A stretch of 7,933 nt of DNA. It comes from Ignavibacteria bacterium. Its GTDB lineage: Bacteria; Bacteroidota; Ignavibacteria; Ignavibacteriales; Melioribacteraceae. The notes below the pieces were generated by a model that worked only from the letters and a program-made list of their open reading frames with translations, was not told where the DNA came from and did no database searches. The stretch spans positions 1 through 7,933 of the forward strand of contig DAIEQT010000069.1 in NCBI GenBank assembly GCA_027347545.1. The letters are read 5' to 3'. Shown here piece by piece: positions 1 through 6,730 of this stretch. How positions within the stretch are numbered: the stretch's first letter is position 1; each line of letters begins with the position of its first letter. Position numbers and translations under genes: made by a program.

Positions 1-1
1 C

Positions 2-445
2 TTGGGAAATGCTTTCGTTAAAAATGAGTTCGGTTCAGAGCTTATGATTCCCAAAGAAGATGAGTTCTTGCTCGATTTGATGACAACGGAAGCCGATAAA
101 TTTGGTGTAACTTTAGAACATTCACCCATAGCTGATGCTTACATTGATGAATCTACAAAATTATTTCTTGGTGAAATCGAAGGTACTTTTTTAAGCACTC
201 CAGGACACACTCCCGGCGAAGTTAGTTTGTATTTCGAAAAGGAAAAGGCTTTGTTTTCGGGAGATGTTTTGTTCAAAGAAAGCATTGGGAGAACAGATTT
301 GTGGGGTGGAAATCATGAAACATTGCTGCGATCAATAAAAACAAAATTACTTATTCTGCCCGATGAAGTTAAAGTGTTTCCCGGACACGAATCATCAACT
401 ACAATTGGGCATGAAAGAACTAGGAATACTTTTTTGATTGATTGA
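2..445 (+). CDS. MBL-fold metallo-hydrolase (glyoxalase II-like), 3' part
   Basis: This is the C-terminal part of a metallo-beta-lactamase-fold hydrolase of the hydroxyacylglutathione hydrolase (GloB/YcbL-like) group; related enzymes hydrolyse thioesters such as S-D-lactoylglutathione in the cytoplasm. Visible metal-ligand motifs, counted from the first full codon, are GHTPG with His69, FSGD with Asp88 as the bridging ligand, and FPGH with His129. The stretch SIGRTDL just after Asp88 is typical of this group. The first metal motif, HxHxDH, is absent because the gene enters from before position 1; the opening residues GNAFVK are what normally follows that motif, so the TTG at position 2 is not a real start. 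The gene ends at TGA 443-445. A 50-base gap without an obvious terminator separates it from the permease gene, so the two may be co-transcribed. The exact substrate cannot be decided from sequence. Confidence 0.9.
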   Translation: MGNAFVKNEFGSELMIPKEDEFLLDLMTTEADKFGVTLEHSPIADAYIDESTKLFLGEIEGTFLSTPGHTPGEVSLYFEKEKALFSGDVLFKESIGRTDLWGGNHETLLRSIKTKLLILPDEVKVFPGHESSTTIGHERTRNTFLID

Positions 446-495
446 TTTACCACGTTTCAAGCAATATATTTAAAACGAAATTTATGGCCTAAAGC

Positions 496-1233
496 ATGAA
501 CAGCTACAGAGACAAATTCAAAATTCTTTCAGCACTAGCATTTGTATACATCATCCTTTTTGAGTTTGTTCTTCCAGTAAATAAGTTTCTTCCAAAGCCT
601 ACAATTCTGCTTGAATCATTCATGCATGTCTGGCAAGATTACAGCCTTCTTGCGGGAATGCTGATTACAACTGGCACAATCTATTTTGCTATCGGGTTTA
701 GTTTATTTCTTTTGTGGATATTCAGAGGTTCCCTTATCAAGTTTTTCTTAAGCTTTTCGCAATCTCTTGAAGTATTGCAATTCTTCAAGTCGATCCCAAT
801 CTTCCTTATAATACTTATGACTGCGTTTTGGTTTGATGGTTTAGAGCTTGCAAAAATTATCTTTACAATATTAATTACGTTTATAAACCTGTCCAGAGTA
901 TTAGCTAAGGAACTTATCCGCACTAAACCGGAATATGTATCAGTTGGGTTGAGCTTAAATCCGGATAAAATTTATTCAGAAGTTTACTGGAAAGCATCGT
1001 TACCAAACTTACTCGAACTCGCAATACGTTTTCAGAGAATTCTTTGGCTCATTGTTCTCACTTATGAATTTGTTGCAATGTCTTTTGGTATGGGTACAAT
1101 AATGCGTCTTGCACTGCAGTATAGAGACTTTGGTGCAATTATCGTGATTGGCATAATTCAAGCGTTGTTGATTTGGTTTGGAACTGTAATAATAAAATTT
1201 GTGAAGAAGAAAATTGCTTTCTGGGAATCATAA
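496..1233 (+). CDS. ABC transporter permease, NitT/TauT (SsuC/TauC-like) family
   Basis: This is an inner-membrane permease of 245 residues, the usual length for the nitrate/sulfonate/taurine (BPD_transp_1) family. About six hydrophobic segments are visible, near residues 10-28, 50-76, 90-113, 117-137, 183-203 and 212-236. The cytoplasmic coupling loop (EAA-type) lies around residues 146-175, with YVSVGLSLNP followed by a SLPNLL stretch that matches the usual G...LP spacing. ATG 496 is the first possible start in this frame, because the ATG at 484 is followed after one codon by TAA. No convincing Shine-Dalgarno precedes it. The ATPase gene begins 2 bases after its stop, so the two very probably form one transporter. 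No substrate-binding protein is encoded in the window; it could lie upstream of the MBL gene or elsewhere. The substrate is unknown; relatives carry sulfonates, nitrate, bicarbonate, riboflavin or pyrimidine precursors. Confidence 0.85.
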   Translation: MNSYRDKFKILSALAFVYIILFEFVLPVNKFLPKPTILLESFMHVWQDYSLLAGMLITTGTIYFAIGFSLFLLWIFRGSLIKFFLSFSQSLEVLQFFKSIPIFLIILMTAFWFDGLELAKIIFTILITFINLSRVLAKELIRTKPEYVSVGLSLNPDKIYSEVYWKASLPNLLELAIRFQRILWLIVLTYEFVAMSFGMGTIMRLALQYRDFGAIIVIGIIQALLIWFGTVIIKFVKKKIAFWES

Positions 1234-1235
1234 AA

Positions 1236-1970
1236 ATGAAATTTGAGAATATTAGTAAAACCTTTGCTTACAAAAACGGTTTGAAAGTAAAACTGCTGGA
1301 CGATATTTCCCTTGATGTAAAAGAAGGAGAGATAACGAGTTTGTTGGCTTCAGCCGGTTCGGGAAAGAGTACGCTTCTCAAAATATTATGCGGATTGGAA
1401 CTGGTTGATTCCGGACAGAGGATTGATGCACAGACTTGTTTAATTCCTTCTCAGCCATCAAGCTTCCCGTGGATGAATGTTACCGAGAATATTTTGTTTG
1501 CAAATGAAAGGCTTGATGAGCAAACTCAGAAAAAACTTGTGCATTTAGTCGGATTAGAAGGATACGAAAATCATTATCCGAACAATAAAAGCTTGGGATT
1601 CCGCTTTCGAATTGCGATTGCTAGGGCTTTAGCGGTTAACCCAAAATTAATATTATTGGATGAACCGTTTGCAGCGATGGATCAGAAAACAAAGCTGGAG
1701 ATGCTTCAGCTAATTGTTGATTTGAACAAAGAGAACAAAACAACAATCTTGCTTGCAACTTCAAATCTTAGTGAAGCACTTCTGGTATCCCAGACAATTT
1801 TGTTTATGAAAAAGGGAAGCACTGGCAATCTACCATCCGAAAAAACCGAATACTCTTCTAGCAATATTTTGGATAGAATGAATTCAACTTCTTATTCTGA
1901 ATATCTTACAAATTCCGAAAAGATTGCAGAAAGTTTCGCCACACATCAGTCATTCACAATTTCGCTCTAA
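1236..1970 (+). CDS. ABC transporter ATP-binding protein (SsuB/TauB-like) with degenerate motifs
   Basis: This 244-residue nucleotide-binding subunit is the partner of the permease just upstream. ATG 1236 is chosen because it starts the conserved N-terminus ([10 protein letters not shown]) and sits 2 bases after the permease stop. Walker A is ASAGSGKST (residues 38-46), with the first Gly replaced by Ala but Lys44 kept. Walker B is LILLDEP with Asp142 and Glu143. FPW after the Q-loop (around Gln73) is typical of the NitT/TauT group. Three features are odd. The signature motif, normally LSGGQ, reads KSLGF (118-122). The H-switch histidine is Ser176 in ATSNLSEA. The Q-loop glutamine appears one position off. 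Hydrolysis may therefore be altered, although the catalytic Glu is present. The C-terminal 50 residues are Ser/Thr-rich and lack a recognisable domain. The carboxylase gene starts 1 base after the stop. Confidence 0.85.
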   Translation: MKFENISKTFAYKNGLKVKLLDDISLDVKEGEITSLLASAGSGKSTLLKILCGLELVDSGQRIDAQTCLIPSQPSSFPWMNVTENILFANERLDEQTQKKLVHLVGLEGYENHYPNNKSLGFRFRIAIARALAVNPKLILLDEPFAAMDQKTKLEMLQLIVDLNKENKTTILLATSNLSEALLVSQTILFMKKGSTGNLPSEKTEYSSSNILDRMNSTSYSEYLTNSEKIAESFATHQSFTISL

Positions 1971-1971
1971 A

Positions 1972-3516
1972 ATGAAAAGCAAAATAGAACAACTCGAAAA
2001 GCTCCGCGAAGAATCCAAAACCGGCGGAGGCGAAGATAAAATTCGTGTCCAGCATGAAAAGGGAAAACTCACTGCCCGCGAAAGGATTCAACTGCTTGTT
2101 GATGAAGGAAGTTTTTCTGAAGTTGATATGTTTGTTAAACACAGAAGCAGTGATTTTGGACTTGAGAAACAGAAATATTCCGGCGATGGAGTTGTAACCG
2201 GCTTTGCTAAAATTAATGGAAGACAGATTGCGCTTTTCAGTCAAGACTTTACTGTGTTCGGTGGTTCATTATCGGAAACAAACGCTGAAAAGATTTGCAA
2301 GATTATGGATATGGCGCTCAAACTTGGAATCCCGGTTATCGGACTAAATGATTCCGGCGGTGCGCGCATACAAGAAGGTGTAAATAGTTTAGGTGGCTAT
2401 GCGGATATTTTTCTACGTAACACATTAGCTTCCGGCGTCGTTCCTCAAATCTCTGCAATACTTGGTCCATGTGCCGGCGGCGCTGTTTACTCACCGGCTA
2501 TTACAGATTTCGTGTTCATGGTTAATCACACGAGCCACATGTTTGTAACCGGACCAAATGTTGTTAAAACTGTTACCCACGAAGAAGTAAGCTTCGAAGA
2601 CCTTGGCGGGGCAGAAACGCACGCAACAAAAAGCGGCGTTGCTCATTTTGTATTTGATAGTGAAGTAGAAATACTTGAAAACATTAGAAAGATTGTTGGT
2701 TTTTTGCCTCTTAATTGGAAAGACAATGCGCCGGAAACCAAGTTTGATTTCTCTTCAAATCTGATCAATGAAAAATTAGATTCTGTTATTCCGGATACTC
2801 CCAACAAGCCCTACAATATGCACGATGTAATTCAGTTACTTATTGATGATGGTGATTTCTTAGAAGTACAGCCAAACTATGCTCAGAACATTATTGTTGG
2901 GTTTGGTAGGGTTGGCGGTGTTTCTGTTGGTGTTGTAGCAAATCAGCCAGCTGTTTTAGCTGGTGTTCTGGATATTAATGCTTCCGTAAAGGGCGCGAGA
3001 TTTGTTCGCTTCTGTGATGCTTTTAATATCCCTTTACTTGTACTTGAAGATGTACCCGGATTCTTGCCCGGAACAGAACAAGAGTGGAATGGCATAATTC
3101 GTCACGGAGCTAAATTGCTATTTGCTTTCTGTGAGGCTACAGTTCCAAAAGTTACAGTGATAGTTAGAAAAGCTTACGGCGGCGCTTACGATGTAATGAA
3201 TTCGAAACACATTCGTGGCGATTTCAATTATGCTTGGCCGAGCGCGGAGATAGCTGTAATGGGACCGAAAGGTGCGGTCGAAATAATCTTTAAGAAGGAA
3301 ATCTCTCAAGCTGATGATAAAGCAGAAAAACTTAATGAAGTTTTATCATTCTACATAGACAAGTTTACTAATCCTTACATTGCTGCAGAACGCGGATTTA
3401 TTGATGAAGTAATTATTCCAAGAGAAACCCGTCTGAAAATCATTCAGGCATTTCAGCTACTCAAAACTAAGGTTGATTCAAACCCTAAAAAGAAGCATTG
3501 TAATATTCCGCTCTAA
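1972..3516 (+). CDS. pccB: Acyl-CoA (probably propionyl-CoA) carboxylase beta subunit
   Basis: This is the carboxyltransferase subunit of a biotin-dependent acyl-CoA carboxylase, moving carboxyl from carboxybiotin to the alpha carbon of an acyl-CoA, most likely propionyl-CoA to (S)-methylmalonyl-CoA. At 514 residues it has normal full length. The N-terminal half has [10 protein letters not shown] and the oxyanion-hole stretch [12 protein letters not shown] (from Gly165); the C-terminal half has YGGAYDVM with Asp407, then [18 protein letters not shown]. The family ending KKHGNIPL is present, with Cys for Gly. In the Streptomyces PccB/AccB comparison the Asp in GGAYDVM goes with propionyl-CoA preference, but methylmalonyl-CoA decarboxylase alpha subunits look similar and remain possible. 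ATG 1972 lies 1 base after the ATPase stop and begins the typical N-terminus ([12 protein letters not shown]); an upstream in-frame alternative would run into the ATPase gene. There is no clear Shine-Dalgarno, so translation is probably coupled. The biotin carboxylase and carrier subunits are not in the window. Confidence 0.92.
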   Translation: MKSKIEQLEKLREESKTGGGEDKIRVQHEKGKLTARERIQLLVDEGSFSEVDMFVKHRSSDFGLEKQKYSGDGVVTGFAKINGRQIALFSQDFTVFGGSLSETNAEKICKIMDMALKLGIPVIGLNDSGGARIQEGVNSLGGYADIFLRNTLASGVVPQISAILGPCAGGAVYSPAITDFVFMVNHTSHMFVTGPNVVKTVTHEEVSFEDLGGAETHATKSGVAHFVFDSEVEILENIRKIVGFLPLNWKDNAPETKFDFSSNLINEKLDSVIPDTPNKPYNMHDVIQLLIDDGDFLEVQPNYAQNIIVGFGRVGGVSVGVVANQPAVLAGVLDINASVKGARFVRFCDAFNIPLLVLEDVPGFLPGTEQEWNGIIRHGAKLLFAFCEATVPKVTVIVRKAYGGAYDVMNSKHIRGDFNYAWPSAEIAVMGPKGAVEIIFKKEISQADDKAEKLNEVLSFYIDKFTNPYIAAERGFIDEVIIPRETRLKIIQAFQLLKTKVDSNPKKKHCNIPL

Positions 3517-3567
3517 AACTAAGTTGTTGTTTTTTCTATCTTAATTCATATTAGAATAATAAGTAGC

Positions 3568-3596
3568 TTGACATTATTTCTGTATGGGCTTAAATT
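3568..3596 (+). promoter_or_regulatory. Possible sigma70-type promoter for the transglycosylase gene
   Basis: A perfect TTGACA at 3568-3573 is followed after 17 bases by TAAATT (3591-3596), a 4-of-6 match to the -10 consensus. This would start transcription roughly 25 bases before the GTG start codon. A second, weaker arrangement is TTGTTT (3527-3532) with TAGAAT (3552-3557) at 19-base spacing. Both are pattern matches in AT-rich DNA. The placement in a gap of 111 bases between two unrelated genes is the main support. Confidence 0.35.
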
Positions 3597-3617
3597 GCAA
3601 CCAAAATTCAAACTTAC

Positions 3618-3621
3618 GGAG
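3618..3621 (+). promoter_or_regulatory. Shine-Dalgarno deciding the GTG 3628 start
   Basis: GGAG lies 6 bases before the GTG at 3628. That start yields a compact lipoprotein signal peptide, whereas the upstream in-frame TTG at 3568 has no such site and overlaps the candidate -35 box. Confidence 0.6.
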
Positions 3622-3627
3622 TCGTGT

Positions 3628-5568
3628 GTGAAGAAACTGCTCATCTTACCGATGATGGTGATTAGTGTGTTCATTATTGCTGCTTGCTCAACACTCAAAT
3701 CATCAACTAACTTACCCCAACAATATTCCAAAATAGCAATTCCAGACACCGTAAAGACTATAGAGAGTAAATCTATGGTAAACCAGATGATGGAGAGTGC
3801 TCGCCGTGACTACGTTAACGCGCTTTACCAGCAGAAACTTGGTTTTAAGACGGAAGCAGTCAACTACTTTGAATCATCCTTATCTACAATAAATAAATTA
3901 AGTTATTACCCGGAAATAGAAGACAACGAAGCTTTCGATGAGTTGGAAGGCTCGATAGTAGAAGACTACCAAAAATTAGTTGCTAGCTTTGATGAATTAC
4001 CTGAAGATGTTTCGTTTAGTGCTTTGAAAGAATGGATGGACAATAAGATTACTGATGTTGAAGCTGTAGCAGATGTTGAAGAGGATTCGACTGCAGTTAG
4101 TGAAGAACAGGCTGAAGCAGAAAAAAGTACAATCGTCCGGGTTGGAGATTTCCCCCTTGAAGTAAACAATCACGTTGAACAATGGATTGAATACTTTACC
4201 GGAAGAGGACGCAAGCATATGGAATTGTGGTTATCCAGATCCGGCAAATATTTCCCAATGATGGCTAAGATATTCCAGGAAGAAAAAGTCCCTCAGCAGT
4301 TAATCTTCCTGAGCATGGTTGAAAGCGGTTTGAATCCATTTGCGCGTTCCTGGGCAAGAGCTGTAGGTATGTGGCAATTTATTAAAGGAACAGGAAAGCT
4401 CTACGATTTGAAAATTAATTTTAACATAGATGAACGCAGAGATCCGGGAAAAGCTACCAGAGCTGCAGCTAGGCATTTAAGAGATTTATACATGTCTCTT
4501 GGTGATTGGAATTTAGCTTTAGCTGCTTATAATAGCGGCGAAGGAAGAGTAAAAAAAGCGGCTAGAAGAGCCGGTATAAGTACATCTACTCCTAAAGAAA
4601 TGCAAAGCTATTATAACGATGAATCAATGAAGAGTTTTTGGTCAATTCGAAAATACCTTCCTAAAGAAACAAGAAGTTATGTTCCCCAATACATTGCTGT
4701 TACTTTAATTGCAAGCCAGCCGGATAAATTTGGCTTCAACGATATACAATACATGAAGCCGCATGATTTTGCTACCTTTACAATTAACGAAGCTTATGAC
4801 TTAAACATTTTAGCTAAATGCGCGGGAATCAGTTTGGAGTTATTGAAGGAATTAAATCCGGAATTAACTCAGAACTCAACTCCTCCAGGTTATGATGGCG
4901 GCTATCCGTTAAGAATTCCGGCAAAAACTCTAGAAGCTTTTGCAGAAAATGTAAAGAATATTCCTGACGATGCTAAAGTTCAATTCCTCACTCATATTGT
5001 TAAGCCGGGTGAAAAGCTTTCTCAAATTGCTAAGAAGTATGATGTTAGTATCTCTGAATTAGCAGATGTTAATAATGTTTCAACACGCAAAAGATTAATT
5101 AGCGGAAGAGAATTAAAAATACCTACATCCAGAGTTAACGATTACGATTTTGTTGTGAACACAGATGAACTGCCGGCTGTTGAAGCTGATTTCAACTCGT
5201 TAGGTAGTAAACCATCTTACACTTTGCATTTAACAGACGCAACTAACGCAGAGCAATTTGCCAAGCTGTATCAAGAAAACGCTAATGCTAACGGTGATAC
5301 AATTGCTTACATAGTTCCGGAAGGCAAAAGCGCAATCAAGTATGTTGTTAAGAGCAAAGATAACCTGGTTAATATTTCCGATTTGTTTGGTGTTAGAATA
5401 GCCGATATTCGTAACTGGAACAACTTGCCTTATACATCCCGCGCCAGAGTTGGACAAGAATTGACTATCTATGTTCCAAACGATAAGGTTGATTACTATG
5501 CTTCAATAGACAAGATGAACGAAACTGAAAAGGGAAGTTTACTTTTTGTCAATAGCGGCGATTCCTAA
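3628..5568 (+). CDS. mltD: MltD-like lytic transglycosylase lipoprotein, ends at an in-frame stop
   Basis: This is a membrane-bound murein lytic transglycosylase that cleaves the MurNAc-GlcNAc bond of peptidoglycan in the periplasm with formation of 1,6-anhydroMurNAc. From GTG 3628 it has 646 residues. Residues 1-20 form a lipoprotein signal with lipobox IAAC (Cys20). Residues 45-175 are a helical region ending in an acidic linker. The MltD-type approach region ([17 protein letters not shown]) precedes the SLT domain, with catalytic Glu232 in VESGLNP, GMWQF (247-251) and AYNSGEGRV (300-308). Two LysM domains follow, near residues 456-499 and 572-617. The TAA at 5566-5568 is unlikely to be the ancestral end, because the same frame continues directly with five more LysM domains. 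The enzymatic domain is complete, so this part could be functional alone, with weaker wall anchoring. GTG with GGAG 6 bases upstream is preferred over TTG 3568, which would put 20 polar residues before the signal peptide. Confidence 0.85.
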   Translation: MKKLLILPMMVISVFIIAACSTLKSSTNLPQQYSKIAIPDTVKTIESKSMVNQMMESARRDYVNALYQQKLGFKTEAVNYFESSLSTINKLSYYPEIEDNEAFDELEGSIVEDYQKLVASFDELPEDVSFSALKEWMDNKITDVEAVADVEEDSTAVSEEQAEAEKSTIVRVGDFPLEVNNHVEQWIEYFTGRGRKHMELWLSRSGKYFPMMAKIFQEEKVPQQLIFLSMVESGLNPFARSWARAVGMWQFIKGTGKLYDLKINFNIDERRDPGKATRAAARHLRDLYMSLGDWNLALAAYNSGEGRVKKAARRAGISTSTPKEMQSYYNDESMKSFWSIRKYLPKETRSYVPQYIAVTLIASQPDKFGFNDIQYMKPHDFATFTINEAYDLNILAKCAGISLELLKELNPELTQNSTPPGYDGGYPLRIPAKTLEAFAENVKNIPDDAKVQFLTHIVKPGEKLSQIAKKYDVSISELADVNNVSTRKRLISGRELKIPTSRVNDYDFVVNTDELPAVEADFNSLGSKPSYTLHLTDATNAEQFAKLYQENANANGDTIAYIVPEGKSAIKYVVKSKDNLVNISDLFGVRIADIRNWNNLPYTSRARVGQELTIYVPNDKVDYYASIDKMNETEKGSLLFVNSGDS

Positions 5569-6540
5569 ATCGAACATAGAATTAAATCCGGCGAAACACT
5601 CTCCAGCATAGCTACTAAATATGGTGTTACAGTAGCTCAGTTAAAATCTTGGAATAACTTAAAAAGTAACAGCATTCAGCGTGGTAGAAAGTTAATGGTT
5701 TATAATGGTGATGGAGCTGCATCAAAACAAGTAGCAACAAACTCAAGCGGAAAAGCCACAAAGTATAAAGTTAAAAACGGCGATTCACTTGGAAAAATTG
5801 CTCAGAAATATGGTACAACTGTAGCGCAACTTAGAAAATGGAACAGTCTTCAATCAAACAGATTATTGAAAGGGCAATATCTAACAATTCACGGAAAAGA
5901 AACTGTTAGTTCAATAGGTGATAACGCACCACGTAAAGATGGCAACTTAACCAGTTATACAATTAAGCTGGGCGATTCCATTGGCGAAATTGCGGAAAGC
6001 TTTGACGTAACGATTAGCGAAATTAAATCTTGGAATGGATTGAAATCTGATAAGTTAGTCGCCGGAAAGTCTTTAGTGATTTATTCAGATGCTTCGGTTT
6101 CAAATGAAACTACTGTTAAACCGAAAACTGAAAAGAAGAAAGCCGATACTTCAAAAGTAGAAAAGGAAAGCGCTGTAACCAAAAAAGTTTCTTCAAAATC
6201 TACAACTAGCAGCAAAGTTACACTCTACAAAGTAAAGCAAGGTGAGAATCTTGAAGTTCTAGCTGGCAAATTCAAAGTTAGTGTTGATGAATTGAAAGAG
6301 TGGAATAACTTGAAAGGCAGCAAGATTGTTGAAGGACAGGCCATTCTAGTTTACACTTCCGCAAAATCTGATAAGAAAGCTGCTGGTGTAAGTGATGCGT
6401 TTACAGTTTACAATGTACGCGATGGTGAAAATCTCTGGACTATAGCTAAAAAGAAGAATGTTAAAGTTGCCGATTTGATTACTTGGAATAATTTGAAAGA
6501 CGAAAAAGTAAAAGTTGGTCAGAAACTTAAAATTCAGAAT
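4993..6540 (+). repeat. Array of seven LysM domains across the interrupted gene
   Basis: Seven LysM units of about 43-46 codons share one frame: 4993-5124, 5341-5478, 5575-5703, 5764-5892, 5956-6084, 6226-6354 and 6409-6540. Each has the pattern Y/H-x-V/I-K-x-G-(D/E/K)-x-L near its start and, except the first (DVNNV), a W-N-x-L at about residue 30, for example SWNNL and TWNNL. LysM domains bind GlcNAc-containing glycans, here peptidoglycan. The spacing between units grows where Ser/Thr/Lys-rich linkers are inserted, most clearly at 6085-6225. The last five lie after the TAA at 5566-5568. Confidence 0.9.
5566..5568 (+). other. In-frame TAA splitting the transglycosylase/LysM reading frame
   Basis: This stop codon falls between ...NSGDS and IEHRIKSGETLSS, where the next LysM domain begins 6 bases later. 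Upstream and downstream are in the same frame, and 324 sense codons follow before TAG 6541-6543. One base change from CAA, GAA or AAA would create it. It could be a real nonsense mutation, a sequencing or assembly error, or a readthrough site; the sequence alone does not tell. Confidence 0.85.
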
Positions 6541-6543
6541 TAG
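5695..6543 (+). CDS. LysM-repeat protein; separated 3' part of the transglycosylase gene
   Basis: From ATG 5695 this gives 282 residues with four complete LysM domains (5764-5892, 5956-6084, 6226-6354, 6409-6540) and a Lys/Ser/Thr-rich linker between the second and third. The frame is open back to 5569, directly behind the TAA that ends the transglycosylase, and that extra stretch encodes a further LysM domain which ATG 5695 would cut off four residues from its end. There is no signal peptide and no good Shine-Dalgarno at 5695, so an independently translated product would stay in the cytoplasm, where a peptidoglycan-binding array makes little sense. I therefore read it as the C-terminal half of the MltD-like protein and not as a separate gene. 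The frame itself is certain; its translation from ATG 5695 is doubtful. Confidence 0.5.
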   Translation: MVYNGDGAASKQVATNSSGKATKYKVKNGDSLGKIAQKYGTTVAQLRKWNSLQSNRLLKGQYLTIHGKETVSSIGDNAPRKDGNLTSYTIKLGDSIGEIAESFDVTISEIKSWNGLKSDKLVAGKSLVIYSDASVSNETTVKPKTEKKKADTSKVEKESAVTKKVSSKSTTSSKVTLYKVKQGENLEVLAGKFKVSVDELKEWNNLKGSKIVEGQAILVYTSAKSDKKAAGVSDAFTVYNVRDGENLWTIAKKKNVKVADLITWNNLKDEKVKVGQKLKIQN

Positions 6544-6567
6544 TTCGTTCATTAAATAATAATAAAA

Positions 6568-6712
6568 GCTGTTAGTGGTGCCCTCAATATTCCGAGGAGC
6601 TGAGAACACACCCTTGAACCTGAACTGGGTAATGCCAGCGTAGGAAGACGGGCAGAATAATTAAGTATGCCGTTTTCGCTGCCGTAAATAAGGCAAGTTC
6701 GAACGGCTTTTT
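6568..6712 (+). ncRNA. TPP riboswitch (THI element)
   Basis: The leader of the TonB receptor gene has the conserved thiamin pyrophosphate aptamer. Visible elements in order are GGTGCC (6577-6582), a P3 hairpin CCTC (6582-6585)/GAGG (6594-6597), the pyrimidine-binding CTGAGA (6600-6605), P2 closing GGTG (6577-6580)/CACC (6609-6612), GAACCTGA (6616-6623), and P5 CTGG (6625-6628)/CCAG (6635-6638) followed by GCGTAGGAAG. P4 can form from CCT 6619-6621 and AGG 6642-6644. P1 is short, CTGTT 6569-6573 with GACGG 6647-6651. The 3' side of P1 (ACGGGC, 6648-6653) can instead pair with GCCGT (6669-6673), the 5' arm of the downstream terminator. The expected logic is therefore: TPP bound, P1 and terminator form, receptor off; TPP absent, antiterminator forms, receptor on. 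The aptamer is certain; the switching model is an inference from base pairing. Confidence 0.95.
6669..6712 (+). terminator. Rho-independent terminator of the riboswitch expression platform
   Basis: The arms GCCGTT (6669-6674) and AACGGC (6702-6707) form the stem, followed directly by TTTTT (6708-6712). The loop holds a second hairpin, TGCC (6680-6683) with GGCA (6692-6695). It ends 18 bases before the receptor start region, so it acts as a conditional attenuator and not as the end of the upstream gene alone. Confidence 0.8.
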
Positions 6713-6720
6713 CATTTTAA

Positions 6721-6726
6721 AGGAGG
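6721..6726 (+). promoter_or_regulatory. Strong Shine-Dalgarno deciding the ATG 6731 start
   Basis: AGGAGG ends 4 bases before ATG 6731 and only 1 base before the adjacent in-frame ATG 6728, so 6731 is the better start. The site lies just after the conditional terminator and does not overlap its stem, which points to transcriptional control. Confidence 0.75.
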
Positions 6727-6730
6727 TATG

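Noticed and set aside
436..447. Three tandem GATT units at the end of the MBL gene
   Set aside because: Only 12 bases in AT-rich sequence and partly coding; expected by chance.
1173..1235. Longer ATPase start inside the permease gene
   Set aside because: The added residues are Asn/Cys/Glu-rich and unlike any ABC N-terminus; ATG 1236 begins the conserved domain.
1924..1971. Start of the carboxylase upstream of 1972, overlapping the ATPase gene
   Set aside because: The extra residues do not resemble the family N-terminus, and ATG 1972 begins the conserved KIEQLEKL segment right after the ATPase stop.
3517..3545. T-rich run after the carboxylase gene as a terminator
   Set aside because: A T-run exists (3530-3535), but no stem of useful length precedes it; AACT/AGTT has almost no loop.
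6346..6609. Minus-strand frame of 87 codons across the end of the LysM region
   Set aside because: It lies antisense to well-supported LysM coding and the TPP aptamer, and shows no recognisable domain or ribosome binding site.
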